This document shows positions 1-7,762 of a DNA stretch of 36,702 bases, in pieces. The stretch spans positions 1 through 36,702 of the forward strand of contig NZ_LDSL01000048.1 in the NCBI RefSeq assembly GCF_001476815.1. Reading direction: 5' to 3'. The notes under the pieces are model-generated. The model was given only the letters and a program-made list of their open reading frames with translations. It was not told the origin of the DNA and did no database searches. Source of the DNA: Pseudacidovorax intermedius. GTDB taxonomy: Bacteria > Pseudomonadota > Gammaproteobacteria > Burkholderiales > Burkholderiaceae_C. Within the stretch, counting starts at the first letter, position 1. Each line of letters begins with the position of its first letter. A program made the position numbers and the translations under genes.

Positions 1-81
1 GGACATGGGGGTGGGCCTTCGGGGGTCGCTCTTTTTTGAAAAAACGGTGAATGCTAGTCGCCTGGGGCCGGCCCGGATAGG
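1..81. other. Left-edge intergenic sequence downstream of the purine permease
   Basis: No gene is visible. The stretch holds a GGGCCGGCCC palindrome near 66-75 and a TTTTTTGAAAAAA tract near 31-43. Neither forms a convincing GC-rich stem followed directly by a T run on either strand, so I do not call a terminator. Confidence 0.4.
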
Positions 82-1383
82 TCAGTGACCCGGCAGGTAG
101 ATGTACTTGAACAGGAAGATGCCGCCGATGACCCACACCATCCAGTGCGCCTCGCGGGCCCGGCCGGTGACCAGCTTGAGCACCGCATAGCTGATGAAGC
201 CGAAGGCCAGGCCGTTGGCGATGGAGTAGGTGAAGGGCATGGCCAGCGCGGTGATGGCCGCGGGGATGACCTCGGTGGTCTCGTTCCAGTCGAGTTCGGT
301 CAGGTCCCTCAGCATCAAACATGCCACGAACAGCAGGGCCGGCGCTGTCGCGTATGCCGGCACCACGCCGGCCAGCGGCGCGATGAAGAGGCAGGCCAGG
401 AAGAGCACCGCCACCGTCAGTGCCGTCAGGCCCGTGCGACCGCCGGCCTGCACACCGGCCGCGCTTTCCACATAGGCCGTGGTGCTGGAGGTGCCCAGCA
501 GCGAGCCCGCGAAGATGGCGCCCGAGTCGGCCAGCAGCGCCTTGTTGAGCCGGTCCATCTTGCCCGGCACCAGCAGGCCCGCGCGCTTGGCCACGCCCAT
601 CAGCGTGCCGGTGGCATCGAACAGCTCGACCAGGAAGAACACCAGGATCACGTTCAGGATGCCGCCGGCCAGCGCACCCTTGATGTCCAGCTGCAGCAGC
701 GTGGGCGCGATGGAAGGGGGCGCCGACACCACGCCATTGAATTGATTGCCGGCGAAGAAGAAGCTCGCCAGCGTCACGGCCACGATGCCGATCAGGATGG
801 CGCCCGGCACCCTGAGCCGGTCCAGCATCACGATCAGAAAGAAGCCCAGCACCGCAAGCACGGCGGCCGGCTGGTGCAGGTCGCCCAGCGTGACGTAGGT
901 GGCCGGCGAGGCGGCGACGATGCCCGCGCTCTTGAGCGCGATCAGCGCCAGGAAGAGGCCGATGCCCACCGTGATGGCATAGCGCAGCGACAGCGGAATG
1001 CCGCGGATGATCAGTTCGCGCACGCGGAACAGCGTGACCAGCAGGAACAGGCAGCCCGAGACGAACACCGCCCCCAGCGCCGCCTGCCAGGTGAAGCCCA
1101 TGTGCTGCACCACGCCATAGGCGAAGTAGGCGTTCAGGCCCATGCCCGGCGCCAGCGCGATGGGATAGTTGGCATACAGCCCCATGATGGCCGAGCCCAG
1201 CGCGGCGATGACGCAGGTGGCGACGAAGACGGCCTCCTTCGGCATGCCCGCGTCGCCCAGGATCGACGGGTTGACGAAGATGATGTAGGCCATCGTGAGG
1301 AAGGTGGTCAGGCCTGCCAGCAGCTCGGTGCGCACGGTCGTGCCGTGCTCCTGCAGCTTGAACAGCCGCTCGATCGCGTTCAT
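82..1383 (-). CDS. NCS2 family purine permease (AzgA-type guanine/hypoxanthine/adenine transporter)
   Basis: A 433-residue inner-membrane protein, predicted to import a purine base by proton symport. The sequence is almost entirely hydrophobic segments. It carries hallmarks of the AzgA/PbuG branch: TMAYIIFVNPSIL near residue 35, APGMGLNAYFAYG near residue 80, LVELFDATGTLMG near residue 250, and GTSSTTAYVESAAG near residue 298. The length is normal for the family. A GGAGA motif lies a short distance upstream of the ATG. It is 45 nt downstream of a LysR gene on the same strand and beyond it lie xdhB and xdhA, so it probably supplies substrate to xanthine dehydrogenase. The exact base transported (guanine, hypoxanthine, adenine or xanthine) cannot be read from the sequence. 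Confidence 0.9.
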   Translation of the reverse strand: MNAIERLFKLQEHGTTVRTELLAGLTTFLTMAYIIFVNPSILGDAGMPKEAVFVATCVIAALGSAIMGLYANYPIALAPGMGLNAYFAYGVVQHMGFTWQAALGAVFVSGCLFLLVTLFRVRELIIRGIPLSLRYAITVGIGLFLALIALKSAGIVAASPATYVTLGDLHQPAAVLAVLGFFLIVMLDRLRVPGAILIGIVAVTLASFFFAGNQFNGVVSAPPSIAPTLLQLDIKGALAGGILNVILVFFLVELFDATGTLMGVAKRAGLLVPGKMDRLNKALLADSGAIFAGSLLGTSSTTAYVESAAGVQAGGRTGLTALTVAVLFLACLFIAPLAGVVPAYATAPALLFVACLMLRDLTELDWNETTEVIPAAITALAMPFTYSIANGLAFGFISYAVLKLVTGRAREAHWMVWVIGGIFLFKYIYLPGH

Positions 1384-1428
1384 GGGTGTTGTCTCCGGTG
1401 TTGTTGTGAATGAGGGAAGCGAAACGGA

Positions 1429-2370
1429 TCAGAGCACCCCGGGCTGGCGCAGCGAGGCGGCCGTGCTCTTGACCTGCTCGCGCAGCCACTGCGCCGCACT
1501 CGACGAATGCGTGCGCTCGTGCCACAGCTGGTAATAGAGCAGCCGCGGCAGCGTGGCCGGGCAGTCGAGGATGCGCACCGGCAGCTGCTGCGCGAAGCGC
1601 TCGCAGAACTGGCGGCCGGTGGTCAGCACCAGCAGGCTGCTCGCCACCATCTGCGGGATCAGGCTGAAATGCGCGCAGCGCGCCGTGATGTTGCGCTGCC
1701 GGCCGATGGCGTCGAGCAGCTGCTCGATGATGCCGCGCGCCCCCGGGTGCGTGGGCGTGGGCGCGATGTGCTCGGCCTCCAGCCAGGTGTCCAGGTCCCA
1801 GCCGCGGCGCACGGCCGGATGCTCCTGGCTCACCATCGACACCACCTCATCGCCGAACAGGCGCGACATGTGCAGGTCTTCCGGCGGCTTGAGCCAGTTG
1901 CCGATCACCAGGTCCAGCGTGCCCTGCGCCAGGTGGGCGTGGTAGTCGGAGTCGGACGAGAGCGGATGGATCTCGATGCGCGTGAGCGGCGCCAGGCGCT
2001 TGATCTGCGTCACCAGCAGCGGCAGGAAGACCGGGTCGAGGTAGTCGTTGGCGGCGATGCGGAAGGTGGTGGCCGCCGTCTGCGGGTCGAAGCCGCGCAC
2101 GTCCGAGAACAGCATTTCGGCAGCCCGCAGGATGCTCGCCGCCGGCTCGATCATGCGCAGGCCCGCCTCGGTCGGCACCATGCCCGAGCCCGAGCGCACC
2201 AGCAGCGGGTCGCCCGACAGCTCGCGCAAGCGCTTGAGCGCCGCCGACACGGCCGGCTGGTACATGCCCAGCCGCAACGCCGCGCGCGACACGCTGCGGT
2301 CGGTGAGCACGGTGTAGAGCACCCGGATGAGGTGCAGATCGATCTTGTCGAAGAGGGCCTGGTCTCGCAT
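1429..2370 (-). CDS. LysR family transcriptional regulator of the xdh/permease group
   Basis: A 313-residue LysR-type regulator. The N-terminal winged helix-turn-helix covers about residues 10-70 (SVSRAALRLGMYQPAVSAALKRLR). The rest is the periplasmic-binding-protein-like effector domain, with the typical FRIAANDYLDPVFLPLL opening near residue 100. A GAGG motif just upstream supports the ATG at 2370. It lies between xdhB (79 nt upstream) and the purine permease (45 nt downstream), all on the minus strand. Either it is co-transcribed with them or it has its own promoter in the short xdhB-lysR gap. Control of purine uptake or oxidation is inferred from position; the ligand is unknown. Confidence 0.88.
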   Translation of the reverse strand: MRDQALFDKIDLHLIRVLYTVLTDRSVSRAALRLGMYQPAVSAALKRLRELSGDPLLVRSGSGMVPTEAGLRMIEPAASILRAAEMLFSDVRGFDPQTAATTFRIAANDYLDPVFLPLLVTQIKRLAPLTRIEIHPLSSDSDYHAHLAQGTLDLVIGNWLKPPEDLHMSRLFGDEVVSMVSQEHPAVRRGWDLDTWLEAEHIAPTPTHPGARGIIEQLLDAIGRQRNITARCAHFSLIPQMVASSLLVLTTGRQFCERFAQQLPVRILDCPATLPRLLYYQLWHERTHSSSAAQWLREQVKSTAASLRQPGVL

Positions 2371-2449
2371 GGGGCCTCACTCTGCCAGAGACAGGCGGCG
2401 CCCGGCCCCCGGGGTGGGGGCCTGCGGCGGCCGGCGCTCCGGCGAAGGA

Positions 2450-4912
2450 TCAGGCGGCGGCAGGCGCGGCCTGGACCGCGGTCAGCGCACGCAGGATGGC
2501 CTCGCTGGTGGCCGGCGCGCGCAGCGGCGGATCGGCCCGATGCCCGCCCGCGGCCGACACCGCATCGCGGATGGCGAAGAAGACCGAGAAGGGCAGCAGC
2601 AGCGGCGGCTCGCCGACGGCCTTGCTGCGGTGGATGGAATCCTCGGCGTTGGGGCCGTCGAACAGCCGCACGTTGAACACCGGCGGGCAGTCGTTGGCGG
2701 TGGGAATCTTGTAGGTGCTGGGGGCGTGCGTCAGCAGCTTGCCGTTGCCCGGATGCCAGACCAGCTCTTCCGTCGTCAGCCAGCCCATGCCCTGGATGAA
2801 GGCGCCTTCCACCTGGCCGATGTCAACGGCCGGGTTGAGCGAGCGGCCGGCGTCGTGCAGCACGTCGGCGCGCAGCAGCTTCCATTCGCCCGTCAGCGTG
2901 TCCACCACCACCTCGCTCACGGCGGCGCCGTAAGCGAAGTAGTAGAAGGGATGGCCCTGCATGGTCTGCGAGTTCCAGTGCAGGCCGGGCGTGCTGTAGA
3001 AGCCGTCGGACCACAGCTGCACGCGGTCGGTGTAGGCCTCGGCCACCAGCGTGGCGAAGCTCAGTTCGCGGCCGGCCACCTGCACCTTGCCGTTGGCGAA
3101 GCGCACCGCGTCGGCCGTGCCGCCATGTCGACGTGCCGCGAAGTCGGCCAGCCGCTGGCGGATCTGGCGCGCCGCATCCTGCGCGGCCTTGCCGTTGAGG
3201 TCGGCGCCGGTGGAGGCCGCCGTGGCCGAGGTGTTGGCCACCTTGGTGGTGTCGGTGGCCGTGGCGCGCACGCGCTCGAACTCCACGCCCAGCTCGTGCG
3301 CCACCACCTGGGCCACCTTGGTGTTCAGGCCCTGGCCCATCTCGGTGCCGCCGTGGTTCACCAGGATGGAGCCGTCGGTGTAGACGTGGACGAGCGCGCC
3401 GGCCTGGTTGAAGTGCGGCACGTTGAAGCTGATGCCGAACTTGATCGGCGTGAGCGCCAGGCCGCGCTTGAGCACCGGGCTCTTCGCATTGAAGGCCGTG
3501 ATCGCGTCTCGGCGGGCGCGGTAGTCGCAGGACGACTCCAGCTGGCCCACCAGCTCGTGGATCACGTTGTCGCGGATGACCTGGCCGTAGGGCGTGACGT
3601 TGCGCTCGGTCTTGCCGTAGAAATTGGCGCGGCGCACGTCCAGCGCATCGCGGTCCAGCTGCCGGGCAATGGAGTCGAGCACGTATTCGACGGCGATGGC
3701 GCCCTGCGGCCCGCCGAAGCCGCGGAAGGCCGTGTTGCTCTGCGTATTGGTGCGGCCCGAGAAGCCGTGCATGCTCACCTCGGGCAGCCAGTAGGCATTG
3801 TCGAAGTGGCACAGGGCGCGGGTCATCACCGGGCCCGACAGGTCGGCCGAATGGCCGGCGCGCGAGACCATGCTGATCTCGGCACCGAGGATGCGGCCTT
3901 CGTCGTCGAAGCCCACCTCGTACTCGTACCAGAAGCAGTGCCGGCGGCCGGTGATCAGGAAGTCGTCGTCGCGGTCCGGGCGCAGCTTGACCGGGCGGCG
4001 CAGCTTGTTGGCGGCCACGGCGGCGATGCAGGCGAACAGGCCCGACTGCGATTCCTTGCCGCCGAAGCCACCGCCCATGCGCCGGCATTCGATGTGGACC
4101 TCGTTGGAATGCAGGTGCAGCGCATGCGCCACCAGGTGCTGCATTTCGGTTGGATGCTGGGTCGAGCAGTAGACCTGCATCGTCCCGCCTTCCTTGGGGA
4201 TGGCGTAGCTGATCTGACCTTCCAGGTAGAACTGCTCCTGGCCGCCGACATCCAGCTCGCCCTTGAGGCGGTGCGGCGCGGCCTCGATGGCGGCGCGCAC
4301 CGCGACACCCTTGTCGCTGCGGGCCAGGTGCATGGGCGGCACCACGTACTGGCCGCGGGCATGGGCCTGCTGGGGCGTCAGCACCGGCTCGGCCGGCACC
4401 ACGCGGGCGGCCTCCTTGGCGCGGGCGGCGGCGCGGCGGGCCTCGGTGCGGGTGCGGGCGATGACGGCGAAGAGCGGCTGGCCCAGGAAGCGGATCTCGC
4501 CCCCCGTGGCGCCATCGTCCTGCGGGCCGACGGGGCACAGCAGCGGATCGTCGTGCACGATGGAGCCGCAGTCGTTGGCGCCGGGAATGTCGTCGGCCAC
4601 GATCACGTCGACCACGCCGGGCATGGCACGGATGGCGTCCAGGTCCAGCGCTTCCAGGCGGCCGGCCGCCACCGGCGACAGGCCCAGCGCGCAGTGCAGC
4701 GTGCCGGCCAGCTCGGGCAGGTCGTCGGTGTAGGTGGCCTCACCCGCCACGTGCAGGTGGGCGGATTCGTGCGGACGGCTGATGCCCACGCGCGCACCCT
4801 GGGCCAGGGCCTCGGCCTCGGCACCGGTGTCGATGCGGGCGGCCGTGTTGGCGGCGTAGTCGGCGAAGGCCTCGGCGGACTGCAGCAGGGCGGGATCGAT
4901 CGGCTTGTTCAT
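2450..4912 (-). CDS. xdhB: Xanthine dehydrogenase, molybdopterin-binding subunit
   Basis: An 820-residue large subunit of bacterial xanthine dehydrogenase, which hydroxylates hypoxanthine to xanthine and xanthine to urate at the molybdenum cofactor. Visible family motifs, in order: VADDIPGANDCG near residue 105, CRRMGGGFGGKESQSG near 280, NTAFRGFGGPQG near 395, GGTEMGQGLNTKVAQVVAHELG near 525, and the C-terminal KAVGEPPLLLPFSVFFAIRDA. The C-terminal motif carries the family's catalytic Glu. The start ATG is three bases after the xdhA stop (TGA-ACG-ATG), so the two genes are translationally coupled and form one heterodimer. The length is slightly above the roughly 780 residues usual for stand-alone XdhB, with an Ala-rich tail. 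No xdhC, whose product delivers sulfurated cofactor, follows it here. Confidence 0.95.
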   Translation of the reverse strand: MNKPIDPALLQSAEAFADYAANTAARIDTGAEAEALAQGARVGISRPHESAHLHVAGEATYTDDLPELAGTLHCALGLSPVAAGRLEALDLDAIRAMPGVVDVIVADDIPGANDCGSIVHDDPLLCPVGPQDDGATGGEIRFLGQPLFAVIARTRTEARRAAARAKEAARVVPAEPVLTPQQAHARGQYVVPPMHLARSDKGVAVRAAIEAAPHRLKGELDVGGQEQFYLEGQISYAIPKEGGTMQVYCSTQHPTEMQHLVAHALHLHSNEVHIECRRMGGGFGGKESQSGLFACIAAVAANKLRRPVKLRPDRDDDFLITGRRHCFWYEYEVGFDDEGRILGAEISMVSRAGHSADLSGPVMTRALCHFDNAYWLPEVSMHGFSGRTNTQSNTAFRGFGGPQGAIAVEYVLDSIARQLDRDALDVRRANFYGKTERNVTPYGQVIRDNVIHELVGQLESSCDYRARRDAITAFNAKSPVLKRGLALTPIKFGISFNVPHFNQAGALVHVYTDGSILVNHGGTEMGQGLNTKVAQVVAHELGVEFERVRATATDTTKVANTSATAASTGADLNGKAAQDAARQIRQRLADFAARRHGGTADAVRFANGKVQVAGRELSFATLVAEAYTDRVQLWSDGFYSTPGLHWNSQTMQGHPFYYFAYGAAVSEVVVDTLTGEWKLLRADVLHDAGRSLNPAVDIGQVEGAFIQGMGWLTTEELVWHPGNGKLLTHAPSTYKIPTANDCPPVFNVRLFDGPNAEDSIHRSKAVGEPPLLLPFSVFFAIRDAVSAAGGHRADPPLRAPATSEAILRALTAVQAAPAAA

Positions 4913-4915
4913 CGT

Positions 4916-6490
4916 TCAGGCTCCGAAGGCGGGGGCATGGGGCATCACCGTCCAGACGCTGGTCTCCTGCGCCGCCAGCGGCTCGTGGGCGCGCGTCTCG
5001 AGCCAGAAACGCTGCAGCAGGTTCTGCGCCACCTGCAGCCGGTAGTCGGCCGAGGCCCGCAGGTCGGTCAGCGGCTTGAAGTCCCGGGCCAGCGCGGCCT
5101 TGGCGGCCTCCACGGCCTGCTGGGTCCAGGGCTGGCCGACGAGGGCGGCCTCGGCCTGGGCGGCACGGCGCACGGTGGCCGCCATGCCGCCGTAGGCCAG
5201 GCGGATGCTGCGCACGACGTCGCCGTCCAGCTCCAGCGCGAAGCCGGCGCACAGGGCCGAGATGTCGCAGTCGAAGCGCTTGCTGATCTTGTAGCCGCGC
5301 AGCTGGCGCTCGAAGGCCGGCAGCGGCAGCACGATGGCCTGCACGAATTCGCCGCTCTCCAGCTGGTTCTTCATGTAGTCGACGTAGAAGTCGGGCAGGG
5401 GCATGCGGCGCACGCGGGAGCCCTTGCGCAGCTCGACTTCGGCGTCCAGCGCCATCAGGATGGGCGGCGAATCGCCGATGGGCGAGCCGTTGGCCACGTT
5501 GCCGCCGAGCGTGCCGGCATGGCGGATCGGCGGCGAGGCAAAGCGCAACCACACGTCCTGCAACGAGGGCGCGCGCTGCACGATGGCGGCCCAGGCGTCC
5601 TCCAGCGAGGCGGCGGCGCCGATCCAGAGCGCGTCGGCGCCGGCATCGATGCATCGGAGTTCGGGCACGTTGCCGATGTAGAGGATGTCGCCCAGGTCGC
5701 GGAACTGCTTGTTGACCCACAGGCCGATGTCGGTGGAGCCGGCCAGCAGCCGGGCCTGCGGCTTGGCGGCGCGCAGCGCGGCGAAATCATCCAGGCTCAC
5801 CGGCGCGTGGAAATGGTCGGTGCGCTGGCCCAGCGGCGCGGCATAGTCGAAGGTGGTGTCGCTGCGCAGGCCCTGCAGCGCCTGCACCACCGGCGCGGTG
5901 TCGAGCCGCACGGGCGGCAGGTCGAACATCTTCTGGCCGGCGTCGAGGATGGGCCGGTAGCCGGTGCAGCGGCACAGGTTGCCCGACAGTTCGTCGGCCA
6001 GCTGCTGCCGCGTCGGCCGGCTGCCGCGCTCGCCGTGCTGCTCGTAGCTGGCCCACATCGACATCACGAAGCCGGGGGTGCAGAAGCCGCACTGCGAGCC
6101 GTGGCAGTCCACCATGGCCTGCTGCACCGGATGCAGCTGCTGCACCGGGTGCTTGGAATGCCGCTCGCCGTCGCGCACGCAGGCCGTCTGCGCCTTGAGG
6201 TCCTCGACGGTGAACAGCGCCTTGCCGTGCAGCGTGGGCAGGAACTGGATGCAGGCATTGACCGTCTGCAGCTTCAGCCCGCCGACGGCGCCGGCTTCGC
6301 CCTCTGCCGCCAGCTCGCCGATGACCACGGTGCAGGCGCCGCAGTCGCCTTCGTTGCAGCCTTCCTTGGTGCCGGTGCAGCACGCGTCCTCGCGCAGCCA
6401 GTCGAGCACGGAGCGGGTCGGATGCACGCCGTCGACCGCCACCACGCGGCCGCGGTGGAAGAACTGGATGGGTTGGGTGGAAGTGCTCAT
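4916..6490 (-). CDS. xdhA: Xanthine dehydrogenase, small subunit (two [2Fe-2S] clusters and FAD)
   Basis: A 524-residue electron-transfer subunit of xanthine dehydrogenase. The N-terminal plant-type [2Fe-2S] domain has Cys45, Cys50, Cys53 and Cys80 (GCNEGDCGAC). The second [2Fe-2S] domain has Cys134, Cys137, Cys173 and Cys175 (GSQCGFC, GNLCRCTGYRP). The FAD-binding domain follows, with LLAGSTDIGLWVNKQ near residue 240 and GGNVANGSPIGDSPP near 300. The frame is open further upstream to 6598. I place the start at 6490 (MSTSTQPIQFFHRG) because family alignment begins there and the upstream extension is low-complexity. Electrons from the Mo site pass through both clusters and FAD to NAD+. It lies directly upstream of xdhB. 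Confidence 0.94.
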   Translation of the reverse strand: MSTSTQPIQFFHRGRVVAVDGVHPTRSVLDWLREDACCTGTKEGCNEGDCGACTVVIGELAAEGEAGAVGGLKLQTVNACIQFLPTLHGKALFTVEDLKAQTACVRDGERHSKHPVQQLHPVQQAMVDCHGSQCGFCTPGFVMSMWASYEQHGERGSRPTRQQLADELSGNLCRCTGYRPILDAGQKMFDLPPVRLDTAPVVQALQGLRSDTTFDYAAPLGQRTDHFHAPVSLDDFAALRAAKPQARLLAGSTDIGLWVNKQFRDLGDILYIGNVPELRCIDAGADALWIGAAASLEDAWAAIVQRAPSLQDVWLRFASPPIRHAGTLGGNVANGSPIGDSPPILMALDAEVELRKGSRVRRMPLPDFYVDYMKNQLESGEFVQAIVLPLPAFERQLRGYKISKRFDCDISALCAGFALELDGDVVRSIRLAYGGMAATVRRAAQAEAALVGQPWTQQAVEAAKAALARDFKPLTDLRASADYRLQVAQNLLQRFWLETRAHEPLAAQETSVWTVMPHAPAFGA

Positions 6491-6701
6491 GGAATCTCGT
6501 GGGGGCGGCGGAAAACCGCGTGCGGCGCGGCGATGGGCGAAGTTAGTCGGAGTCGAGCTTACGCGGATACGGCCTGGGCCATAGCGGCCATCCAGCAATC
6601 GTTATGCCCCGCGTGGCAGGCGCCGTGCGCGCACCGTCCTTGTCACGTGGGCGACCCAGGGTGGTGCCGCGATCCCTGCGGCGGTGCAGCAAGCCCGTGG
6701 C
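6491..6701. promoter_or_regulatory. Intergenic region likely carrying the xdhAB promoter
   Basis: A 211-nt gap between the upstream LysR gene and xdhA, both on the minus strand. It contains a direct repeat GGCCAT-AGC-GGCCAT at 6577-6591 and, on the minus strand, CATAACGATTGCTG just upstream of it. This is a plausible LysR-operator and promoter neighbourhood. I cannot place -35 and -10 boxes with confidence. Function is inferred only from position. Confidence 0.35.
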
Positions 6702-7607
6702 TCAGTTTGGGCTGCCATCGCCGAACAACCCGACGATCTCGCCGCGCAGCCAGCGGTTGGGCGCATCGTCCTCGAAGCGGCGGCTCCAGTGCAGGGCGAC
6801 GCCGAAGTCGCGCAGCGGAAAGTCGGGCTCCACGATGGCGAAGCCGGCGCCTTCGCCGAAGCTGCGGGCGATGTTGCGCGGCATGACCACCGCCAGGTCG
6901 GTGTCGCGCACGATGGCGGGCAGCACCATGAAATGCTCGGTCACCAGCCGCACGCGCGCCTCCAGCTGCATCAGCTGCAGGATGCGCAGCGTGTCGGCAT
7001 GCGAGCGCACGGCCACGAAGTCCAGCGTCTGCAGCGCCGCCAGCAGCGCCTTGCCGCGCAGGCGGCGACGCGCAAAAGGATGGCCGTCACGCACCAGCAC
7101 GATGTAGCGGTCGTTCAGCAGGTGCTGCCGGCGCGTGTCCTTCACCTTGGGCAGGAAGCCGAAGGCCAGGTCGATGCGGCCTTCGTCCAGCGCTGCGGCG
7201 ATGTCCTGCGGGCGCAGGGGCAGCGTCTCCAGCCGCACGCCGGGGGCCAGCGCGCGCAGGTGCTGCATCAGCGGCGGCAGGAAGCGGCCCTCGCCGATGT
7301 CGCTCATGTGGATGCGGAAGGTCTTGTGCGAGCGGGCCGGGTCGAAGCGCTCGGGCTCGGCCACGGCGTCGTCGAGCGTGGCGAGCGCGGCCCGCACGGC
7401 CGGCGCCAGGCGCTCGGCCCGCGGCGTGGGCGCCACGCCGCCGGCCACCCGGGTGAAAAGCGCGTCCCCCAGCGCCAGCCGCAGGCGGGTCAGGCCATGG
7501 CTCACGGCCGGCTGGGTCAGGCCCAGGGCCTCGGCGGCGCGGCTCACGTTGCAGGTGCGGTGCACGGCGTCGAACACGCGCAGCAGGTTCAGGTCCAGCT
7601 TTTCCAT
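6702..7607 (-). CDS. LysR family transcriptional regulator, divergent from the indolepyruvate oxidoreductase genes
   Basis: A 301-residue LysR-type regulator starting MEKLDLNLLRVFDAVHRTC. The helix-turn-helix is NVSRAAEALGLTQPAVSHGLTRLR. The effector domain opens with KTFRIHMSDIGEGRFLPPLM. In-frame ATGs also occur at 7613 and 7622, giving 303 or 306 residues. The much longer upstream extension (to 7745) is Arg/Gly-rich and unlikely to be coding. It is divergently transcribed from the indolepyruvate oxidoreductase with about 155 nt between the starts. That is the classic arrangement for a LysR protein controlling its neighbour. It also sits immediately upstream of xdhA on the same strand, so a role in purine control cannot be excluded. 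Confidence 0.88.
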   Translation of the reverse strand: MEKLDLNLLRVFDAVHRTCNVSRAAEALGLTQPAVSHGLTRLRLALGDALFTRVAGGVAPTPRAERLAPAVRAALATLDDAVAEPERFDPARSHKTFRIHMSDIGEGRFLPPLMQHLRALAPGVRLETLPLRPQDIAAALDEGRIDLAFGFLPKVKDTRRQHLLNDRYIVLVRDGHPFARRRLRGKALLAALQTLDFVAVRSHADTLRILQLMQLEARVRLVTEHFMVLPAIVRDTDLAVVMPRNIARSFGEGAGFAIVEPDFPLRDFGVALHWSRRFEDDAPNRWLRGEIVGLFGDGSPN

Positions 7608-7762
7608 ATGCATGCCGTTCATATCACTTAGCGGCTTCATTGCATTGAGGACATGCCCCAGGCGCCGGACACTCCGCGCTTTCGCATGAGCGGCCCCCCG
7701 GCCGCGGTGGCCGCCGCCCCTGGACGCGTGGCCACGCCCCCCCACGACGGAGAGACAAGAAC
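7608..7762. promoter_or_regulatory. Divergent promoter region between lysR and the indolepyruvate oxidoreductase
   Basis: A 155-nt divergent intergenic region. The part next to the LysR start (7605-7655) is distinctly AT-richer than its surroundings (CATATGCATG, TTCATATCACTTAG, TTCATTGCATTGAGG), as expected for promoter and LysR-operator DNA. A GGAGAGA Shine-Dalgarno sequence at 7749-7755 fixes the start of the plus-strand gene. Individual boxes are not assigned. Confidence 0.5.

Noticed and set aside
20-50. T6/A6 tract near the left edge as a rho-independent terminator
   Set aside because: No GC-rich stem of adequate length directly precedes the T run on either strand.
6491-6598. N-terminal extension of XdhA to 6598
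   Set aside because: The added residues resemble no XdhA sequence. The family starts at MSTSTQPIQFFHRG, and the region is needed for the promoter.
2327-6886. A very long open frame (about 1519 codons) on the plus strand opposite xdhAB
   Set aside because: Its translation is His/Arg/Gly/Ala-rich with no domain, and it lies antisense to two unmistakable xanthine dehydrogenase genes. It is a high-GC shadow frame.
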